This document shows positions 12,936-24,633 of a stretch of DNA of 60,000 nucleotides, in pieces (position 1 is the stretch's first letter; every line of letters starts with the position of its first letter). The DNA lies in contig NC_088309.1 in NCBI RefSeq assembly GCF_910592395.1, forward strand, positions 25,052,599 to 25,112,598. The letters run 5' to 3'. The stretch is from Lineus longissimus. Taxonomy: Eukaryota > Nemertea > Pilidiophora > Heteronemertea > Lineidae. Both the position numbers and the translations under genes were made by a program. The notes under the pieces were generated by a model. That model had not been told where the DNA came from and ran no database searches. It worked only from the letters and a program-made list of their open reading frames with translations.

Positions 12936-13005
12936 AAGCGTGGTGATTAATATGTCCGACTCTGAATCTAAGGGTCGTGGGTTCGAAGCCCGAAGATCTT
13001 GTATC
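12936..13005 (+). repeat. tRNA-like SINE head or tRNA pseudogene (Gln-like)
   Basis: The segment GTCCGACTCTGAATCTAAGG resembles an anticodon arm with a CTG anticodon (loop CTCTGAA), the usual glutamine pattern. It is followed by a near-perfect B box and T-loop (GGGTTCGAAGCCC). The D-arm is degraded (GTGGTGATTAATATG) and the acceptor stem does not pair, so this is not an intact tRNA gene. Such a piece is typical of the 5' head of a tRNA-derived SINE. Confidence 0.55.
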
Positions 13006-15523
13006 GGTTTGTGTCTTTCACACGACGAGCTCAAGTGAGCACTGAAACAAATGTAACTACTTGCCGCAGCAGTGATGCCCCATTGGGCCTCTGCGAAGGA
13101 CTACAGTTTTAATGGCTGTTGTTTGTGAAATGCTTTGATACATATCGACCTTAGTCAGTGAAGGGCACCATACAAAACTGTCAATTATCATTTTTGGGAA
13201 GCTGTATGAGAGCTTCTTTTCTTTCCCTGAAGAGGCGTTCTCTCTCCAATTATGGTTTCATACACCGTCTTTTTTATTCAAGAACTTTGGCAGTGTTCCA
13301 CTCTTATTTTCGACTCTAACATCCCGCCAGACACCAAACAAATCGATTTATGGATACCGCAACAATCTCGCCTATAGATTCGACATCGACCATCTACCCA
13401 CTTTCTTTATTTCATTCCAAGGCAATTTCTTATGATAGACTTTACGGTTGAGTGACCATCGGAACGAAAATGTCATTTGAGCGTGAACGCCGCTGATTTT
13501 ACCCGTCAAACTCTTAAAGGTATATAATGAACGCTGATACCATGACTTAAAGGAACCACCATTAACAGAACAGAGGTGCATTTTTGATAACCGAAATCTG
13601 GCGCGATCACTTAAAACAAGTTTCTAGACCAATTTGAAGAAATAATCATGTGGCGATACCCGATTCATCCCTCCCCTTCCATTTAATACGAATCATCCCA
13701 ATCTGCTGATGATGTGTTCTCTCCCAGCGAATATTATGTTGCCTCGGGCTGGAATTAACGGCATTTCGCAACAAATTAAATTCGCTTCGATCCGCTGGTA
13801 GCTGGGGTACGAACCGTCCGCAGCAGGTGATTAACCTGACGAACGCACTTCACAGCTATGCCCGTAGCTCCCGAGCAACTGACGCATCTCGCCAAGGTAT
13901 CTCTGCCAATGCGAATTCCTAGTATTAAACAACCCCTATAACCTGATGAGCCAGCGTAATTTGTGGAATCAGCCAATAAACCATTTTAGGCCGGTTACCA
14001 TAACACATGCTGACCGATCGGGGGGGGGGGGGGGGAGTACTCTGCACTGCCTGACTTTCGTCTTCGGAAAATCCGATTTCACCGATGCGTAGGAGTGAAG
14101 CGGTATGTCTAACCTTACTGATTGCATTTCTACTGAGAAGGCAATTACATACACACTTAAATACATTGTTAGGGCTTGCAATTTCCTGAACAAGACTACG
14201 GAGGATTCGATGTCAATACCTATATAATTGTCCTATTGAGACTTGAGGCCATAACTGCAATCAACAAATTGACATCACATCATCTTATCTGCCGAAGTAA
14301 TCTAGTTTACAATTACCAAGTATTGATAATGATAACGTTGGGAAATAAAAATGCTCTTTCCTAAATAAATCAGAAAGGGACTTGGTTTAGGTCGTCACTA
14401 GTTTTGAATAGCGTATTCAATAAAAACGTCAGATTTAGTTTGAAAGTGGTATATCACACTGATATCAAAGCTATCTAGTGGAGTTTTACTGCACAAGACA
14501 TTAACATATATGTATCTAATGAGGTTCGACTAGAAGATTTTCTTTAATTCGTTACAATAGTCCAAAGGTTTCAACAGTCTTTGATCGGTGAAACGAGAGA
14601 ACCAAAGGTTCTTGATGTTCATTATGGAATTCGGCAAAAACTTAACACAAAAATTGTCTCAAGAATGTTCACCGAGCCGATTTTGTACGATCCTTGGTTG
14701 AAATATTGGCTACCATTTCCTTTGGGTTTGAATGTGTTTATAGTGCCACCAATGTGGTCGTTTCTGATTCGAAGATTTGCGTTGCCTCCCTAGAAATGTG
14801 AGGCCATTGGCATAAGTTCATTTTCAAAGCAAAACACAGATTCGTTCTTTAAAACTAGTGATAGCCCGCGGCCTGGCAACGGTATTGTGTTACATCAACA
14901 GCAGCATATAAAAACACACACCTCATTGGGATTGATAATAACCTTGTCAGATCGAACAGTCAGTTGTTTTTTGCGGGAGACAAAAATAATCATATCTCAC
15001 CGGCCAGGCTTGTCGCGTCAGATTCCGCTCAAACTGTGACCGGGAGTCGCCTTTTGATTTTAACTAAGCCATTATCCCATTGTCAACAGCAGGCATTTTA
15101 AAGCGAAATATGATGACAGGCTGACAGCTGTGATCCCATCAGTTGATAGGTTTTACTAGGATTTCCCATCCGATCAAGAGATCGTCACCATGGACACCAA
15201 ACATTTGGGATCGTCCGTCTGTGCAACGGGGACCATGATGGCGGACAATTCATGGGTGACTTGTATTGCAAACCAAATCAACGCATTTTATGCACCCGAA
15301 AGAAGGAAATGGGTGTGTTTCAACGCCGATTTAGGTTATTCTAATTTCCTATAAAATGTAGACTATCTTTTTTTGGCGTTGCGAGAACGCCCGCCCAACG
15401 ACTTTGTCATTTTTTCACTTACCGTTTTCCGAGGCGACAACCAAGACTGCCAGAAATAATCCCATTAGAATCTGTTGTAATTCCTGTCTCCTCATGTGCA
15501 TAGCGTTATCTCACACCACGGTC
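13006..15523. other. Intergenic; no gene recognised
   Basis: Short unsupported open frames only. The notable element is the G homopolymer at 14020-14035. Confidence 0.4.
14020..14035. repeat. Poly-G tract, 16 G
   Basis: An uninterrupted run of 16 G on the plus strand. It can form a G-quadruplex and is prone to length errors in sequencing. Confidence 0.95.
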
Positions 15524-16001
15524 AACAGTCTCTGGAAAGAGGGAGGGCATTTATGCAATCAATCGTCACTGGTAACAGAAAGGGCGAATGGTATCACACA
15601 ACAGACACTAAATAGTCCCTGGAAACAGAAAGGGCAAATGGTATCACATTACATGCACTCAATAGTCCCTGGGAACATAAAATGCGAATAGTATCACACT
15701 CAATGCACTCAATAGTCCCTGGAAACAGAAAGGGCAAATGGTATCACATTACATGCATTCATGCATTCAATAGTCAATAGTTCCTGCATTCAATAGTCCC
15801 TGGAATCAGAAAGGGCAAATGGTGTCACATTACATGCACTCAATAGTCCCTGGAAACAGAAAGGGCAAATGGTATCACATTACATGCAAATGCTATCACT
15901 TTACATGCACTCAATAGTCCCTGGGAACGTAAAATGCGAATGGTATCGCATTACATGCACTCAATAGTCCCTGGAAACAGAAAGGGCGAATGGTATCACA
16001 T
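15524..16001. repeat. Minisatellite, 50-bp unit
   Basis: About nine copies of a unit whose core is AATAGTCCCTGGAAACAGAA followed by AGGGCAAATGGTATCACATT and ACATGCACTC. Starts at 15611, 15661 and 15711 show the exact 50-bp period. A second version of the unit (GGGAACATAAAATGCGAAT or GGGAACGTAAAATGCGAAT) appears twice among the first. Short internal duplications disturb the register near 15760-15790 and 15890. Open frames here are by-products of the repeat. Confidence 0.95.
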
Positions 16002-19000
16002 TTAGAAACTTATTTTGGGTGGGTTGTACCGATGTTTAACTTTATGTCAGTCAAGAAAGTACAAAATGGCCAAAGGAAAGACAAAACGTACATCTTTGAA
16101 GCAACCAGATACTACATACGACAGCGAATAGTGGCAAGCATGGGTAGCCTTTATCCACGCCCAAGCTGGCCCTTCGTTAGCTTGTCTCAATTAGTTCATC
16201 AGTATATATAAGGACTATCTGCACTTCTCCCTTACCAATCATACAGAGAAACTTGTCAAAGTTCTCAGAAGACCACGCAGAGAATTTAATATCACGTTCG
16301 TCGTCTGGGTTTCATACGAACACAACGATTGTCATGAACATGTACACCTGTCTGATGACATTTCAGACGATAATTACAACGAGCGAGGGGCTGGTGTGCC
16401 TATATCAGCTAATTGAATGTTTCAACACCTTAATACATTGAAAGAGCATTTCCTAACATTGAGGATAGTTGTTTCCATGACATTTCTGCAGACGGGATGA
16501 GAATATTGACCACCAACACATCCATACTATTTAGGCAAGGTCTATGGCATGAAAATAAAAGCCCCCAAAAAATAAATGCATACAAACTCTAACATGATGG
16601 AAGGTTTTACATCAGGCCTGCAAACGCAAGAATTGAGAAATGAGAATTTATTGTTACCGGTACCATGACTAACCATGACCTGAAATAATATTTACGATGT
16701 TTGTTATAGTTGTTAACGTCAATATTGATAACAGCATCTTGAAGGAATCATACTAAAAGGTTTACATCAAACACATAGCTACATAACCCCGGATACATAC
16801 ACCCCATGCTACATCTGATGGTGTTCTTCACGGGTACATCACAATCTGCCTTTAAATATCATGAGAAAACGTGATATATATTTTGTAGATTACGGGGAGA
16901 CAAGTGTACCAACGGTTTCAAACACCCGTTATTTTGTTGGGGATAATGTATTCGTTCGGCAGTTGAAGAACGGATTGAGAATGAGAGGAACCTTTTTTTT
17001 AATAGGACGGCTTGGGTATCGTGGTCCGTTGTACCAAAAACCAGGATCACTCTATCGCAAAATACCAATCCACGTTTCGAAAATTGGAACTTGGAACAAC
17101 GTATCAGCTAACTTCTCGGATTTCACGATGAGTGATATTGAATTTGATGTCAATATTAAACAGGGATGTTGCTGATCAGACCTTAGGTCTTTCAGGAGGA
17201 CAGAGACAAGCTGTTTGATGAATCCTCTTTTTATCTCCAAAAACTAATTCCCGAGATTGACTTTGTTACCTCAAGCTATGTAAGAGACAGCAAACGGGCC
17301 AAAGGTGAAGTATTCAGACTTACCTCCTTAATACATGTAGTCCAATAGTCCAATATGAAAAATTGCCTGATTTTATACCTTGATCTCAACATTTGATTGT
17401 GATGCGAGTCTAACAGTTAGAGTAATCCTAATGATCTCAAAAGGTAGAATCACCAGTTGTGCCGAGGGAATAGTTACTGTTTATAAAACCATACTGATAT
17501 TGCGTCACACATTCATCTTACCAAACAAAGGTATCCTAAAGGTTAGTCACATCATGATACATATTGCAAACTATAATATTGATACAATAACACGTAGTCG
17601 CGACGAATCAGCTAAATACATATTTTTTCACACTATATTTGCATGTACAAGGACGTATGTGCATAATAACATTTGTTTGTTACAAGTCCACATCTACTGC
17701 CTGCAAACAACATACCGCAGTAAAGGTGGACCATGTTCAGGGTCATACTCTTCGCATTGGGATGAGAACATGTGATATCACAGGGGTCCACGTCATTTAC
17801 TTCAACCCTTCCCCCTTCACAGTTGGACGTGCCGAAGATGACCCCAGAATATCCAAATTATCACGTACTAAGACAAGGTGGGTTTTGGCGACTCATACAA
17901 TACAGCTTTGATTTCTTTCTGCCATCAGGTAAGAAAGGGCGCATGATTGTGTATGTTATCTTAAAGAAATCGACCAAAAGTGCAGTTTTTCCAAGATTAC
18001 TTTACACAATATCATCCATTACACATCAGCGTTACGTAGCTTCAACTTTATTTAAAGTGTTACGTTTTTCTTCCCTCAATTCGCTCAGCATATTTTTCTC
18101 TTCAATCACGCAGAAGTTGAGCAACAATACGTTAAATCCACCTTTTCCGAACTACAGTTTCTGTACGCATATCACACAGATTGTTTCCGGCAAATAAACG
18201 ACGTACCCGTCGGTGTGTCATAAATCTCATGGTCACCGCCATTACGAGATATAAGAAAGAAAAAGGTAAGAAAGTAGCATGGTAATTCGTCCTGCATTTG
18301 TATTCAGTCTGACCTGTTTCCCGTCGAAGCTCGAATAATCCTCATTCACTCTATCTCTATCGAAAAAGCGAACAGCAGAATCAGACATCAAAGAATGGAC
18401 TAATTAGTACACAGAAGCGTCCGCTACCTTTAAAGCTAATCTTGTTGAAGAAACCACAACATATTGACGTCATAGATTCGCTGTCCATCTTAGAAGGGGT
18501 ATCATTATACTTGACACGCCAGTGTCATGGAAGTAAGGTCAAATCCACTATATTATTATTGAACAGTTTCCTGAATTTGGTTCGGTTGTGGGCGAAAGCG
18601 GCCGGGAAGTTCATGTATCAAAATACGCCAAAGCAGCACTGGGGCCGAATACAGTTTGGCGGCGGCGGTGACCGCAGCTCTAGTTGTATAAGATGGGGGG
18701 TTTTCTCACAAAGCAACAAAACATCCACTTGGATAATATTTTTCTCGCATCGTACGTTGAGAATAAATCAAAACAACGGTTAAGAAATCAGTGTGTGATA
18801 ATTTGGTTTTTCGTGATATTTTATGAAACCCAATTCAATACTCCCCATTCCACCATCGATGGTCAATCAATGGTAACACTATGTGATAATACTCAAACGC
18901 CATCTTGATCACTAGCGGAGAAGCTGCAACAATTTTCATCGACGTTGCAACATCAGTGCGATCATGGTCTATCAGTTGATTCCTAAAGACACACCTGAAA

Positions 19001-22000
19001 CAGGTTCCTTAGCGGCGCAGGATCAACTTATTAGATCTTTCTCCTATCGCAGTCAAAGAGATGACATACTAATATTCAGCTTCACTGAAAAGCCATGGCT
19101 TCAGAACTATAATGTATTTGGAACTGCCCTCTCCGATGAGCTTGAACTGGGTATTGTGCCCGTGGGACAGCAGCGGGCACTAATGTAATGAAGCAGTTGG
19201 CTGGTGATATCATGACCCATGTTGGCCCTTCCCATATCCTGTTGGTGTAACGCCTGCATTTACTTTTAAACACGCATTTTACATACCAAAGGCAAATTTG
19301 CATTGAATTTCTTGTCCAGGTCCTTCATCAAGCGGATGAAGGCTGCGACTCTGAGGAGAAATAAAGTTGCAAAGATTTTCAGCTGGTATTGTTTGAACCA
19401 AATTATCATAAAAGTTTGGGAAATATAGCACCACATGATGTCAATGTGCTCGGAACAAGCGGGTGGGGATTGAGTAGAGGTCGGCAGGGTCGACAGCTGC
19501 TTACTCATCAATCTTGTTTGCTCAATTACATCTTTCGTCCTATATGGAATAATGAGATTGAGTGAATCTATTCTGCCATGTTCCCGGGTCGTGACAGACT
19601 TGGTATGATCAGATGCATTCGACTACATGGAAAAGGAAAACTGTTTGAGGAGCCTTAACGCTGTATTCTATGAAGTGTTATCAACGAACGGTATCGAAGG
19701 AGTTCAGGAAGCTACACTTGTTTTTGCAAAATGGAAATCTAGACAAACCAATTTCACGCTTAGCCGTAAGAAATCTTTACCTCGGAGCTTGTTACAGGTT
19801 TAAAAACTGCCTGAGGCAACCTTGTACAAGATGTGTCGATATCGAAAGCCTTTAGTTGACTTTGACTTGACCAACAGTTCTGGAAGACGACGCTGGCGTT
19901 TTTAATGGGGATCAAGATGAAGAAATAAACCAGTCAGTGCTTTATTTTTCTTTGATAGAAACGTGTATTGTATCAGTTTACTGGAAATATTCACCTTTGC
20001 ATGTAGCCAATCACATTGAACGTTTCCAATATCTGGCATAACTCATTAAAGCAACAAGTTGATTTCCTCCAACCACAACAACAACCAACCGGTGGCATTA
20101 TGAGGCTTCCACTTCAAAGCCAACACAACTATACACCGGAAATGGAAAACCAATGTGACCGCTACCGTATCGGCGGGGCGATAAGTGACTTCATCAGGAC
20201 CGTGGCTGTGAGGTGTGCTGCCAATCGATGAGACAGTCCTCTCCTTTGTCTGACGGGGATTTCTCCAGATTAGTCTGATCGTCTTGTCATCCTGCTTCCG
20301 GGGACAAAGCGTCGAGATTAGCTGTCTGCAAATAGCGACAGAGGGTTTGGCACGTTCAGTCACAACAATGACCTGGACCTCAACAGGAAGCTGTGCTTAG
20401 AACGCCTGTCATGCATCGGGCAATGCATTATATTCCATTATGTATTAGAAGGCTACCTGGATGTGCCATCACTTGGTAGGATCGACCGTATACATATTCA
20501 AGATCAAACTACCTTAAGCTATTTACTACGTATTTCTATTTTCTATTTCCGTGAGGTTCGGGAGCTTGTTCTTTGAATGATCCAGTTCATTCTGGAGTAT
20601 AAGTGTATCGAGATAGCTATGACCACGATCCACAGTAGCAGTGACAACTTTATGCACCTACGTAATCCTCCTACGAGGTTACCAAATGGCAAAACATTTT
20701 ACAGCCTCCGGCCAATTAACTCCTGCAAACATGGTTAAGTTAATCACAAGTACTTCTTTCTTGATTCAGAAATAGCCCATAGTTTGAGCAGCTGGCCACA
20801 AATGACAATCGACATGCGATAGTATACTTCTTTCGACCGACCCAACACTCGTATTTGATGGTGCAATTCTGAAGATAAGTTTTTGATTTGCAAGTCTATG
20901 GACAGTCGTTATTAGCTGTGCTATACATCTACTGTAACAGTCTCTCTTAAGAGCCACATATATCATTCCCAACAGCAAGCCACTTGATAGCACCGCGTCC
21001 TCAAGTAAACAGTGAGATTTCCGTTGGCTGCCACAGAGATAATTTCAGATGTCTAACTGCATACGGAATGACCTCAGAGTGTTGACATTGTAGCCAATTG
21101 ACGAAATAAGCAATTTGAAACCTCTCCTAATGCGATGCTGTGATTTTGGAAAACGTCTCATCAATGGCGTTTTGAATAGAATTATTTCGTGTTGAGTAAG
21201 AGCACTTTGTTCGGATGCTCTGCTTCCCAAATTTCCTTTTCAAAAATGTGAAGTATAAACGTAATTGATGAAATAATGCAATTTTATACTATTCTACCAA
21301 AATTGAGAACCCCTTAAAATACTAATCTGTTGTTTCATTGCAAGCATGATCCCTTGGTCGAATGTAATCCTTTTTAACTTTTGGATGGGTAACAGCATTT
21401 TGATGACTGCGGTTAACCTTATGATATGCCTTGATATGCAATCAGTGTAGAGGTTCAACTTAGAATACGGGTTGGTGAAATTGAAAGGCTATAAGGTAAG
21501 AGGGCACTCCTACTGATCAGTTCCTTTGGCCCCTTAAACAACTAACAAAGGAGTTTGGCGAGTCTGTTGTTAATTTCCGTCGGCCCTCAACCGGTCTACT
21601 ATTTTGAATCACAATGCTGATACAATGCCGTAGTGGCTCAAACCTCGGAATAATCCGTCAAAACCAATTTGATTGTTTTAGGTCTAAACTACCTATGTTT
21701 CGTTCGGAAACATTTATTTGAAACCCCGCGGGGAACTGTCGTGGTGTTCATCTAACTGGTATGACAGAGCAGGTATGACAAGGCATTACACCAGACAAAA
21801 ACGCTGTAATTAACTGATGCCGCCGGAGACCTTAGGGCCACCAGACACTTTGCACATTGTCTCCTTTATGTGTTATTGCTTCTGGGACAAGATACGCTGA
21901 AGGAATGCTTAGCGATATTTATCCAATATCAACTGTCTCAATCACCTGGCGGCCGTTTCCTTATTCAATCACTTAGCCAGAAACACCCCTGGGACCCGGT

Positions 22001-22944
22001 GGTAAGCTAATGATGAACCTAATTCTCGAGTGAGGTTGGTATATGACATCTTTCTTATTTCGCTTCAGTTAATTCGCCGGGATCGTTTTTTTGGTATGAA
22101 ATTCGTGAGGTTTTTTTTCGATATTGTTTATTATGTCATTGTTTGGAGAAGTTGGAAAGCCACAGAGGCGTGATGTTGAATTACCATGAAGTAAATGTAT
22201 GCCGGGTAACTTACTCTTGGTGAAAAATTGAACTATGTAAATACAACAGCCGCGTGTTTTTTAGAAGGGTTGTTTATGTTAGAATGAACCAGGGAAACTT
22301 AGGAACATTCTAAGATTTAGTCTCCTACAGTCAACATAAAGATGATTTTCTTCCATGTACTGTAGGCTACATGCACACAAAAGACAACCTGGGCAACACT
22401 CGGTGCACAGTTGATCCCATGCTGCAATATTTGTTCTGATGAGACACGAAATTGACAATCCTATACACGGCACTCGTGCCAGTAGATAATCGTGAACATC
22501 AACCTAAGAAACCCCTCTTTTTATGCTGCCTTTATAGTGTGACTGATTCACCAGCACGTCAGAAAATCCTGGGTTCCATCACGGAGAAACTATCTCAGCA
22601 TTCCAGCCACTCAGGACTAATTACCAAGAGGAAATATATTTAACACCTCAAAGAGAGGACGTCACGTTTTATATCCCTGAGATAGCTTTGTATGTCTACC
22701 ACTACGATTGGTGCGTCGCCTCGGCAATCATGGACTGCAAGGTTCCTGCTGATCTGGCGCCAACTTATAGGGGGACTTCAGGCAGGAGCCAGCTAAAATC
22801 TTATTAAGTTACACGAAGTCACCAACAGTGGTCTCTTCTATCTCACAGCATATTGACCTCCAATGTTTTTACATTTCATCAAATCATGCTCTACATGTAT
22901 ATTTGAACATGTTAAAACCATGACCTCACAGTGCATCGAAACCA
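16002..22944. other. Long intergenic stretch; no gene recognised
   Basis: Open frames are all short and lack recognisable domains. The plus-strand frame at 16861-17175 (104 codons, with a VGDNVFVRQL stretch) weakly recalls the C-terminal tail of retroelement integrases but is too short and isolated to call. No RNA gene, minisatellite or element with paired ends was seen. Confidence 0.4.
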
Positions 22945-23219
22945 TTTATGTTTGTATGAAGATGAATATAAAACTATTTACGCTTGTATGAGGTTGAATA
23001 TAAAACTATTTACGCTTGTATGAGGATAAATATAAAACTATTTACGTTTGTATGAGGATGAATATAAAACTATTTACGTTTGTATGAGGATGAATATAAA
23101 ACTACTTACGTTTGTATGAGGATGAATATAAAACTATTTACTTTCGTATGAGGATGAATATAAAACTATTTACTTTCGTATGAGAATGAATATAAACTTA
23201 TTTACGTTGGTATGAGGAG
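22945..23219. repeat. Minisatellite, 32-bp unit
   Basis: Eight to nine copies of a unit reading ACGTTTGTATGAGGATGAAT plus ATAAAACTATTT. Unit starts at 22949, 22981, 23013, 23045 and onward show the exact 32-bp spacing. Substitutions such as CGCTTG/CGTTTG/CTTTCG and GAGGTT/GAGGAT distinguish copies. The array ends about 27 bp before the foldback-like element. Confidence 0.95.
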
Positions 23220-23255
23220 TATAATGATCGCTTAAACAAACTCAACGGTTCATGC

Positions 23256-23603
23256 CCATTTCGCCTTGTCTTTTTTCGCCTTTTCCCATTTTGCCTTTAA
23301 AAAATATACATTTCGCCTTCTCCTATTTCGCCTTTTCCAATTTTGCCTCTTCTCAATCCGCCTTATTCTATCTCGCCTTTGTCTTTTTTCGCCTTTTCAT
23401 TTTTCGCCTTATGCTATTTTGCCTCTGTTTTATCTTGCCTTATCACAAGTTGCCTTATCCATTCTTGCCTTCGTCTCAGTTTGCCATTGTCTTAATCTGC
23501 CTTCTCTTATTTCACCTTGTCTTAATTTACCTTTGTCCTAATTCGCCTTCATCCTATCTCGCCTTTACCCGCCCCGCCTTTGTATTATTTCGCCTTCTCA
23601 GCC
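23256..23603 (+). repeat. Left arm array of 15-bp units
   Basis: About 20 degenerate copies of CGCCTTNTCYYATTT. As 15 is a multiple of three, several plus-strand frames stay open; the longest (197 codons, 23252-23845) translates as a hydrophobic five-residue periodic peptide and is not a real gene. Confidence 0.95.
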
Positions 23604-24242
23604 ATTATAGTCATATTACATTACATACCATATTACAAAAGACTTTTGTCTCTTTTACCCATGTTTGTGGGGCCAGTCTTTCATATAAGAGTGTTTCCAC
23701 GAATTATGTTTTGGTACCCTACCCAAGGCTGTTGCTTAATTACCAATATTTTCAAATCTTCATAACTTCTGAACCATCTACATGTAAGCTTACATGTATC
23801 TCCAAAACCAACTTAGTATCTTTACCCATGTTTGTCAAATCTTAGAGTTTTCCAAGTCTTTCATGGAAATATTTTGGCATAGTGTTTTGGCATTCTTTGA
23901 TGAGTAAGACTTGTGACCTGGTACTATATAGGAGGGATGGGGGTGCTAAGTATTTTATTGATCATTCAAAGTGTGAGTGCTTCTGAAGTTCTTTATTATG
24001 GACTATGGTCAATAGGCCTACTCAAATCCAGCAATCTGGAAGATGTATTCCTTTGATCATTGGGGAATTATGAGGCCTTCTCACAGAACGAGTTAGCTCT
24101 CAAGAACGTCCCACGCAGTGTTCCCTTTAGATGGTTTTGGTACGTTTGATGTTCTTCATTCACAGCAATGCTATAACTTAGCATGAGATAATACAAGTAC
24201 CAAAGATTTTTTGAACAGAATCATTAAACTACTCAAAACACT

Positions 24243-24254
24243 GCCCCCCCCCCC
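24243..24254. repeat. Poly-C tract
   Basis: A run of about a dozen C residues inside the spacer of the foldback-like element, shortly before the right arm array. Confidence 0.9.
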
Positions 24255-24294
24255 TGCGAATAATAGACCCCTTGCTTAACGAAGGGGGATTGAT

Positions 24295-24617
24295 AAAAGG
24301 CGAGTTGAGATATGGCGAAACGGGAGAAGGCAAAATGGGAAGAAGGCGAATTGACACAAAGGTCAATCAGGAAAAGGCAAGATGAGATAAGGCAGGATGG
24401 AACCAAGGCAGAATAGGACAAAGGCGAAATAAGAAAAGGCAAACTAGGATGAGGCAAGATGAGAGGAAGGCGAGTTAGGAAGAAGGCCAATTGGAACAAA
24501 GGCGAGATAAGACGATGGCGAAATCGTAGAAGGCGAATTGAGAAAAGGCAAGTTAGGAGAAGGCTAAATGGGAGAAGGCAAAATTGGATAAGGCGAATAA
24601 GGTTAAGGCGAAATGGG
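24295..24617 (-). repeat. Right arm array of 15-bp units (inverted)
   Basis: AAGGCGAAATNGGANA-type copies, the reverse complement of the left array unit, repeated about 20 times. With the left array it could fold into a long imperfect hairpin. Confidence 0.95.
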
Positions 24618-24633
24618 CAGACACCAACTCAAC

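Larger units (their letters stand above)
23239..24633. mobile_element. Foldback-like DNA element with tandem-repeat inverted arms and 8-bp flanking direct repeat
   Basis: Two arrays of the same ~15-bp unit (CGCCTTNTCYYATTT) face each other: forward at about 23256-23603 and reverse-complemented at about 24295-24617, with ~690 bp between. The outermost 13-14 bases are an exact inverted match (GCCCATTTCGCCTT left, AAGGCGAAATGGGC right). Just outside, AACTCAAC occurs at 23239-23246 and again at 24626-24633, which fits an 8-bp target-site duplication around a 1379-bp insert (23247-24625) with ends GGTnnnTGCCC. Inverted arms made of short tandem repeats are the hallmark of foldback elements. No transposase is encoded, so it would be non-autonomous. 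The superfamily is not assignable; 8-bp duplications fit hAT, P or Merlin-type transposases. A CATGCCC also follows the right AACTCAAC, so a chance direct repeat is possible. Confidence 0.65.

Noticed and set aside
15404-15691. Plus-strand frame with repeated SPWKQKGQMVSH-like text
   Set aside because: It runs into the 50-bp minisatellite and shows no domain.
16861-17175. 104-codon frame with VGDNVFVRQL, considered as a retroelement integrase tail
   Set aside because: Too short, with no accompanying reverse transcriptase, integrase core or long terminal repeats nearby.
23252-23845. 197-codon plus-strand open frame, the longest in the foldback region
   Set aside because: It is mostly a read-through of a 15-bp tandem array, giving a five-residue periodic hydrophobic peptide; other frames are open for the same reason.
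24233-24499. 88-codon minus-strand frame
   Set aside because: Product of the inverted copy of the same 15-bp array.
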